64,000 nt of DNA from Terracoccus sp. 273MFTsu3.1 (GTDB taxonomy: Bacteria > Actinomycetota > Actinomycetes > Actinomycetales > Dermatophilaceae), in assembly GCF_000383675.1 (NCBI RefSeq), contig NZ_KB911824.1, positions 310,001 to 374,000 of the forward strand. Reading direction: 5' to 3'. This document shows positions 59,238 through 64,000 of this stretch, one piece after another (the stretch's first letter is position 1; every line of letters begins with the position of its first letter). The notes under the pieces are model-generated. The model ran no database searches, was not told the origin of the DNA, and saw only the letters and a program-made list of their open reading frames with translations. A program made the translations under genes and the position numbers.

Positions 59238-60025
59238 CAGCGTCGGCACCGGGTCCCGGCCGCCACGACGAGCAGGGACGCCCCGCCGACTCTGCCGGTC
59301 AGGCCTGGGAGGGCAAGTCGATCCCGTCGCACGGCTTCTCCGGCGACTCCGGCGCAGCAGATCCCGACCTCGTCACCGCGCTGGCGGCGGCGCACGCCGC
59401 CCCCGGTGGTGACGCGGAGACGGCGCTCATGGAGCACGCCGCGCAGGCGCGCTGGCTCGTCCCCGTGGTCGCCGTGGCGTCCGAGGTCGACGAGTCCGGA
59501 CCGCACGCCGTCGACACGCGCAGCGACATGGCCGCCGTCACCCTGACCTCCCCCGACGGGTCGCGGGCACTGCCGATGTTCACCTCCCTCGAGAGCCTGG
59601 CGGCGTGGGACCCGAGCGCCCGGCCCGTGCCGGTCCGCGCGGCCGCGGCGGCCCAGGCGGCCATCAGCGAGGAGTGCCAGGTGCTCCTCGTCGACGTCGC
59701 ATCGCCCCACGCCACGGTGCTGCGGCCGAGCATGCTCTGGGCGCTCGCGCAGGAGCGCGCGTGGGAGCCCAGCCATCGTGACGCCCACGTCGCGGCGGCC
59801 GTACGAGCGGCGGTCGAGACCGAGCCGCAGGTCGTGGGCCACCGTCTGGAGGCGGGGGAGCCCGCCGGCGCCGGCGTGCTGCGGGTCGTGCTGACCCTCG
59901 AGCCCGGCCTCGACGCCGAGGCCGTCGGGGCGGTCGCGACACGGATCGGGGAGCGGATCGCGACCGACGGCGAGACCCGTGCGAGGATCGATGCTCTGAC
60001 CTTCGCGCTCGAAGCGGCGCGCTGA
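59234..60025 (+). CDS. SseB family protein
   Basis: Predicted protein of 263 residues. Residues about 55-150 resemble the SseB N-terminal domain ([35 protein letters not shown]). The function of this family in actinobacteria is unknown. The C-terminal third is a separate small alpha/beta segment. ATG 59234 overlaps priA by 4 nt, so it is probably translated with it. In many actinobacteria such a gene follows priA in this way. Confidence 0.75.
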   Translation: MTASAPGPGRHDEQGRPADSAGQAWEGKSIPSHGFSGDSGAADPDLVTALAAAHAAPGGDAETALMEHAAQARWLVPVVAVASEVDESGPHAVDTRSDMAAVTLTSPDGSRALPMFTSLESLAAWDPSARPVPVRAAAAAQAAISEECQVLLVDVASPHATVLRPSMLWALAQERAWEPSHRDAHVAAAVRAAVETEPQVVGHRLEAGEPAGAGVLRVVLTLEPGLDAEAVGAVATRIGERIATDGETRARIDALTFALEAAR

Positions 60026-60051
60026 GTACATCACCCCTGGAGGTGCCGGAC

Positions 60052-61491
60052 GTGGACACCACACCCCAGACGACTCGGGAGCGTGACCCCGAGGTGCCTC
60101 CCGCGACGGCCGGCGCCGGGGCCGCCGCTGCCGGCACGACCGGGACCAACCGCCCCGGACCCCGGTCGGCCGGACGGTCGGCCGGACGGTCGGGCCGACG
60201 GTCGGGTGGGGGCTCGCCCGGCTCGAGCGGTCCTCTCGGCTTCATCGTCGACCCGGCCCTCGACGCGCAGCGCCGCCGCGACCTGCGGCAGATGCGGCTC
60301 GTCGCCACCGGCCTCCTCGTGTTCGCCGCGATCGTCTACGTCCTCACGCGCGGGCACGACGACGGGCTGCTTGGCTTCGTCAACGCCGGCGCCGAGGCCT
60401 CGATGGTCGGCGCCTGCGCCGACTGGTTCGCCGTCACCGCGATCTTCCGGCACCCGCTCGGGCTCCCCATCCCGCACACGGCCCTCATCCCGCGCAAGAA
60501 GGAGATGATCGGGCGCAGCCTCGAGGAGTTCGTCAGCGAGAACTTCATGCGCGAGGACATCATCCGCGAGCGGGTGCTCGACGCCGAGCCCACCCGCCGG
60601 GCGGCCGAGTGGGCCCTCGTCCCGGGCCACGCGAAGCGCCTCGTCGACGAGGTCGCGACGGTCACGGTCCACGCGCTGCACCGGATCCCCGACGAGGACG
60701 TCCGCGCCGTCATCGAACAGGCCCTGCTCCCGCGCCTCGCGCAGGAGCCGGTCAGCTCGCTCGCCGGTGGGCTGCTCGACCAGGTGGTGCGCGACGAGGC
60801 GCACGTCGGCCTCGTCGACCTCGCCCTCGACGAGGTCCGGGTCTGGCTCGTCGACAACGAGGACGTCTTCGAGTCGCTCATCACGCAGCGCGCCCCGGCG
60901 TGGGTGCCCGCCGCGATCAACGACATCGTGGCCCGCAAGGTCCACGTCGAGGCGCTCAAGTGGCTGGCCGACATCCGCAACGACCCACGGCACGACGTGC
61001 GGCTCGCCCTCGACAAGCTGCTGATCGACCTCGCCGACGACCTCCAGCACGACCCCGTGACGCAGGCCAAGGCCGAGCGCCTCAAGGAGCGCGTGCTGTC
61101 GCATCCGCAGGTGGCGGACACGGCGATGTCGCTGTGGGCCTCGTTCCGTGCCGTCGTCGTCGCCGCCCTCGAGGACGAGGACGGGCCCGTGCGCGCCCGG
61201 GCCGTGACCGAGGTGGCGGCGCTCGCCGAGCGGCTACTCGCGGACGCTCCGTTGCGCGACCGCATCGACACGCGGATCTGCGACGCGACGATCTACGCCG
61301 TCGACCGCTACGGCACCGAGCTGACGAGGATCATCAGCGACACCGTCGACCGGTGGGACGGCAAGGAGACGGCCGAGCGCGTCGAGCTCCAGGTGGGTCG
61401 TGACCTGCAGTTCATCCGGATCAACGGCACCCTCGTCGGAGGCCTCATCGGCATGCTCATCCACGCCGTCTCGATCATCCTGCCGTCCTGA
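60052..61491 (+). CDS. DUF445 family membrane protein
   Basis: Predicted protein of 479 residues. The conserved core begins with LRQMRLVATGLLVFAAIVYV, then AEASMVGACADWFAVTAIFR and GLPIPHTALIPRKKEMIG, the DUF445/YheB signature. A last hydrophobic helix is GTLVGGLIGMLIHAVSIILP. Function is unknown. GGAGG stands 8 nt before GTG 60052, which I prefer to GTG 60043. The N-terminal 60 residues include short repeats (AGRSAGRSGRRSGG) and look disordered. Confidence 0.82.
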   Translation: MDTTPQTTRERDPEVPPATAGAGAAAAGTTGTNRPGPRSAGRSAGRSGRRSGGGSPGSSGPLGFIVDPALDAQRRRDLRQMRLVATGLLVFAAIVYVLTRGHDDGLLGFVNAGAEASMVGACADWFAVTAIFRHPLGLPIPHTALIPRKKEMIGRSLEEFVSENFMREDIIRERVLDAEPTRRAAEWALVPGHAKRLVDEVATVTVHALHRIPDEDVRAVIEQALLPRLAQEPVSSLAGGLLDQVVRDEAHVGLVDLALDEVRVWLVDNEDVFESLITQRAPAWVPAAINDIVARKVHVEALKWLADIRNDPRHDVRLALDKLLIDLADDLQHDPVTQAKAERLKERVLSHPQVADTAMSLWASFRAVVVAALEDEDGPVRARAVTEVAALAERLLADAPLRDRIDTRICDATIYAVDRYGTELTRIISDTVDRWDGKETAERVELQVGRDLQFIRINGTLVGGLIGMLIHAVSIILPS

Positions 61492-61531
61492 CACGGCCCT
61501 GCCGTCCGGCCCAGCCGCCCGAGCCGAGAGC

Positions 61532-61990
61532 TCAGGCGCCGGCGTCGAGGCGCTCGGTCACCCGCCGCAGGGTGCGGTGCAGGTCGAGCATCTCCCGGCG
61601 CGACAGGCCGCTGCGCACGGCGATCTGGTGCGGCACGTCCCCGAGGGCGGCGAGGCGGTCGTGACCGGCGGCGGTGGCCGACACGAGCACCCGTCGCTCG
61701 TCCTCGGGATCGCGGACGCGCTCCACGAGCCCGGCGGCCTCCATCCGCTTGAGCAGCGGTGAGAGCGTGCCCGAGTCGAGGCGCAGGTGCCCGCCGAGGC
61801 TGCTCACCGTCAGCGGGCCGTGCTCGCCGACCGTCATGAGGGCGATGTACTGCGGGTACGAGAGCCCGTGCTCGCCCAGCAGCTCGCGGTAGACGGCGTC
61901 GAACGCCCGCACGGTCGTGTGCATGGCGTAGCAGATCTGCTGCTCGAGGCTCAGGGCACCGGCGGGGGACGTCGGATTGGACGGGCTCAT
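61532..61990 (-). CDS. ohrR: MarR-family peroxide sensor OhrR
   Basis: Predicted protein of 152 residues, a winged-helix repressor. The reactive cysteine of OhrR is placed at Cys20 in LEQQICYAMHTTVRAF, near YRELLGEHGLSYPQYIALM. Helices include LGGHLRLDSGTLSPLLKRME and the wing DPEDERRVLVSAT. Oxidation of Cys20 by organic hydroperoxides would release it from DNA. ATG 61990 is used. It diverges from ohr across a 59-nt region with overlapping inverted repeats. Confidence 0.92.
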   Translation of the reverse strand: MSPSNPTSPAGALSLEQQICYAMHTTVRAFDAVYRELLGEHGLSYPQYIALMTVGEHGPLTVSSLGGHLRLDSGTLSPLLKRMEAAGLVERVRDPEDERRVLVSATAAGHDRLAALGDVPHQIAVRSGLSRREMLDLHRTLRRVTERLDAGA

Positions 61991-62006
61991 GGGCCAAGCG
62001 TACTAT

Positions 62007-62037
62007 CAAATTGCGCACAATCTAATTGTTGGCAACA
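62007..62037. promoter_or_regulatory. ohrR/ohr operator with overlapping inverted repeats
   Basis: Three overlapping inverted repeats lie in one AT-rich patch: ATTG-CGCA-CAAT (62010-62021), CAAT-CTA-ATTG (62018-62028) and GTTG-G-CAAC (62028-62036). OhrR binds AT-rich palindromes between itself and ohr. AGGAG at 62040-62044 is the ohr ribosome binding site. Confidence 0.65.
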
Positions 62038-62049
62038 CAAGGAGCCTCG

Positions 62050-62478
62050 ATGAGCACCATCACCCAGACCGCCCAGTACGTCGCCTCGGCCACCGCCTCC
62101 GGACGTGAGGGCCGTGCCGTCACGTCGGACGGTCGCCTCGACGTCACGCTCGCCGCCCCCCGCGAGCTCGGCGGCAGCGGGGAGGGCACGAACCCGGAGC
62201 AGCTCTTCGCCGCCGGGTATGCCGCCTGCTTCGCGAGCGCTCTCGGGCTCGTCGCGCGCAAGCGCCGCGTCGAGGACTTCGACGTCGCCGTGACCGCGGA
62301 CGTCAGCCTCTCCGGCTCGTCGGGCACCGGCTTCGGCCTCGGGGTCGTGCTCCACGTCGAGCTGCCCGAGGGCCTCGACCCGCAGCTGGCCCGCGAGCTC
62401 GTCGACACGGCTCACCAGGTGTGCCCCTACTCCAACGCGACGCGCGGCAACATCCCGGTCGAGATCGTCGTCGACTGA
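62050..62478 (+). CDS. ohr: Organic hydroperoxide resistance protein Ohr
   Basis: Predicted protein of 142 residues, a thiol peroxidase of the OsmC/Ohr family that reduces organic hydroperoxides. The two redox cysteines are Cys60 (FAAGYAACFASALGLVA) and Cys125 (HQVCPYSNATRGN). TSDGRLDVTLAAPRELGG is also conserved. AGGAG precedes ATG 62050. It is divergent from ohrR, a well-known pair. Confidence 0.95.
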   Translation: MSTITQTAQYVASATASGREGRAVTSDGRLDVTLAAPRELGGSGEGTNPEQLFAAGYAACFASALGLVARKRRVEDFDVAVTADVSLSGSSGTGFGLGVVLHVELPEGLDPQLARELVDTAHQVCPYSNATRGNIPVEIVVD

Positions 62479-62542
62479 CGTCACCCGACCCCAGCCGCAT
62501 CGCACCAGAACTGCCAGAACCGCTGTCCCAGAAGGAGACCCG

Positions 62543-63544
62543 ATGACCAACCCCCGTGAGGTCCAGCTCGTCCGCCGCCCCGTCGGCTGGCCCACCCCTG
62601 ACGACTTCGCCCTCGTCGAGAGCGCGCCCGTCGACCTCGCCGATGGCTGGGTCCGCGTCCGCAACGAGGTCATGTCGGTCGACCCGTACATGCGTGGTCG
62701 CATGAGCGACGCCAAGTCCTACGCGGAGCCGTACGCACTGGGCGAGGCCATGCACGGCGGTGCGGTCGGCGTCGTCACCGAGTCGCGGGCCGACGGCGTC
62801 GCCGTCGGTGACCACGTGCTCCACGGCCTCGGCTGGCGCGAGGAGGCCGTCGTCGACGGCTCCGCCGTCCGTGTCGTCGACACGTCGGTGGCCCCGGCCT
62901 CCGCCTACCTCGGCGTGCTCGGCATGACCGGCCTCACGGCATACGCCGGCCTGACCCGTGTCGCGCAGCTCAAGGAGGGGGACGTCGTCTTCGTCTCCGG
63001 CGCGGCCGGGGCCGTCGGGAGCGTCGTCGGCCAGGTGGCCAAGGCGCTGGGCGCGAGCCGGGTCATCGGCAGCGCCGGCTCGCAGGAGAAGGTCGACCAC
63101 CTGCTGGACGACCTCGGCTTCGACGCCGCGTTCAACTACAAGGACGGCCGCGTCTCCGACCTGCTCCGAGAGGCCGCGCCCGACGGTGTCGACGTCTACT
63201 TCGACAACGTCGGCGGCGACCACCTCGAGGCCGCCATCGGTTCGCTGCGGCTCGGTGGCCGCATCGCGATCTGCGGCGCGATCTCGGTCTACAACAACAC
63301 CGAGCCGGCCCCTGGCCCGCGCAACCTCGCGCGCCTCATCCAGACCCGCGGCACGATCACGGGCTTCCTCGTCGGCGACCACTGGGACCTCGCGGGCGAG
63401 TACGCCCAGCGCGCGGCCGGCTGGATCGCGGACGGCACGTTGACCTCGCGCGAGACGTTCGGCGACGGGATCGACCACGCGGTCGACGCCTTCCTCGGCG
63501 TCCTGCGGGGCGAGAACGTCGGCAAGATGGTCGTCCGCCTCTGA
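62543..63544 (+). CDS. Zinc-independent NADP-dependent oxidoreductase (MDR/PTGR-like)
   Basis: Predicted protein of 333 residues of the medium-chain reductase group lacking zinc ligands (leukotriene B4 dehydrogenase or CurA-like). SVDPYMRGRM, GMTGLTAYAGL, the NADP loop VSGAAGAVGSVVGQVAKALG and VDVYFDNVGGDHLEAAI are diagnostic. AAGGAG precedes ATG 62543. It follows ohr by 64 nt and may be co-expressed in detoxification of lipid-derived enals, an inference. Confidence 0.9.
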   Translation: MTNPREVQLVRRPVGWPTPDDFALVESAPVDLADGWVRVRNEVMSVDPYMRGRMSDAKSYAEPYALGEAMHGGAVGVVTESRADGVAVGDHVLHGLGWREEAVVDGSAVRVVDTSVAPASAYLGVLGMTGLTAYAGLTRVAQLKEGDVVFVSGAAGAVGSVVGQVAKALGASRVIGSAGSQEKVDHLLDDLGFDAAFNYKDGRVSDLLREAAPDGVDVYFDNVGGDHLEAAIGSLRLGGRIAICGAISVYNNTEPAPGPRNLARLIQTRGTITGFLVGDHWDLAGEYAQRAAGWIADGTLTSRETFGDGIDHAVDAFLGVLRGENVGKMVVRL

Positions 63545-63567
63545 CGGCACCCGCACGTCGGACGGGA

Positions 63568-63595
63568 AAGGGCGGGTGCGTCGGCACCCGCCCTT
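63568..63595. terminator. Bidirectional hairpin terminator
   Basis: AAGGGCGGGTGC (63568-63579) and GCACCCGCCCTT (63584-63595) form a perfect 12-bp stem with loop GTCG between converging genes. Confidence 0.75.
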
Positions 63596-63622
63596 CGCCG
63601 TCCCGGGCGATCCTGCGTGACG

Positions 63623-64000
63623 TCAGCCCCCGAGGAGCTCCTTGGCCTTGTCGGCCGGCAGCAGGTCGTGGCGCAGCGGCTCGCGCACGAACGACCCGGT
63701 GCCGTGCGACACCGACCGGAGGTCGATGGGGTAGCGCGACAGCTCGGCCGAAGGCACCTCGGCGTGCACCACGGTCCAGCCTCCCTCGGGCCCCATCCCG
63801 TCGGCCGGCTCGGTCCCGAGCACCTGCCCCCGCCGTCCCCGCAGGTCGGACATGACCGCACCGAGGTACTCGTCGGCGATGGTGATGTCGACCCGGTCGA
63901 TCGGCTCGAGCAGCGCCATCGTCGAGGCGTTCGCCGCCTCCTTGAGGGCCAGCGCCGCAGCGGTCTGGAAGGCGACGTCGGACGAGTCGACGGAGTGCGA
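63623..64000 (-). CDS. EF-G-like translational GTPase (EF-G2), C-terminal part
   Basis: The last 126 residues of a protein whose N-terminus lies beyond the window. The visible segment runs SHSVDSSDVAFQTAAALALK, EAANASTMALLEPIDRVDIT, IADEYLGAVMSDLRGRRGQV, the domain IV/V pattern of EF-G proteins, with ADKAKELLGG at the end. Actinobacteria usually carry such a second, EF-G-like gene next to the true fusA; identity as EF-G2 rather than EF-G is suggested by the short, diverged C-terminus but is not certain. Confidence 0.8.
   Translation of the reverse strand, partial: SHSVDSSDVAFQTAAALALKEAANASTMALLEPIDRVDITIADEYLGAVMSDLRGRRGQVLGTEPADGMGPEGGWTVVHAEVPSAELSRYPIDLRSVSHGTGSFVREPLRHDLLPADKAKELLGG

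Overview
The window is 64 kb of very GC-rich, gene-dense DNA that reads as the chromosome of a Gram-positive actinobacterium. Many starts are GTG, the division cluster has sepF, yggT and wag31-type divIVA but no ftsA, the metX leader is a SAM-IV riboswitch, and the histidine isomerase is of the PriA type. Together with moxR/DUF58/transglutaminase genes divergent from mraZ, this suggests Micrococcales, probably an Intrasporangiaceae-like genus. That placement is inference from gene content and order only; no rRNA is present and I see no tRNA.

Layout. 1-4.2 kb: the 5' part of a MalY/PatB aminotransferase, an EcsC-family protein, a YkvA (DUF1232) protein and a DUF4192 protein with a long acidic tract. 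4.3-8.3 kb: SAM-IV riboswitch and metX, a universal stress protein, and the principal sigma factor with a Lys/Ala/Thr-rich linker. 8.3-12.9 kb (minus): a moxR-DUF58-transglutaminase operon. 13.4-37.1 kb: the division and cell wall (dcw) cluster, mraZ-rsmH-ftsL-ftsI-murE-murF-mraY-murD-ftsW-murG-murC-ftsQ-ftsZ-pgeF-yggS-sepF-yggT-divIVA, then a DksA-type zinc-finger protein with a histone H1-like tail, lspA and an RluD-type pseudouridine synthase. 37.1-39.4 kb (minus): an ECF sigma factor, a putative membrane anti-sigma protein and a secreted protein. 39.5-45.2 kb: dnaE, an AlkZ-like winged-helix protein and a second pseudouridine synthase. 45.3-52.7 kb: a large secreted ExeM-type nuclease, a deazaflavin-dependent nitroreductase-like protein, an oligopeptidase B-type peptidase and a secreted EndA-type nuclease. 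52.9-60 kb: hisD-hisC-hisB-hisH, an unknown membrane protein, a convergent homocysteine S-methyltransferase, priA and an SseB-family protein. 60-64 kb: a DUF445 protein, the divergent ohrR/ohr peroxide-sensing pair, a zinc-independent dehydrogenase and the C-terminal end of an EF-G-like GTPase.

How the genes work together. The dcw block makes the lipid-linked peptidoglycan precursor (murE, murF, mraY, murD, murG, murC) and the divisome (ftsL, ftsI, ftsW, ftsQ, ftsZ, sepF), with divIVA for polar growth. Its genes are chained by 4-nt stop/start overlaps. A promoter carrying three 10-bp-spaced GTGGRG repeats precedes mraZ, and two further pairs of the same repeat lie in reverse orientation in the same intergenic region.

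Most original observations: an octamer, CGGCATAC/GTATGCCG, that is far commoner than base composition predicts and occurs in all three reading frames; the bidirectional MraZ-box array; a perfect 14-bp hairpin between mraZ and rsmH; and a 12-mer shared by the regions upstream of ftsZ and divIVA.
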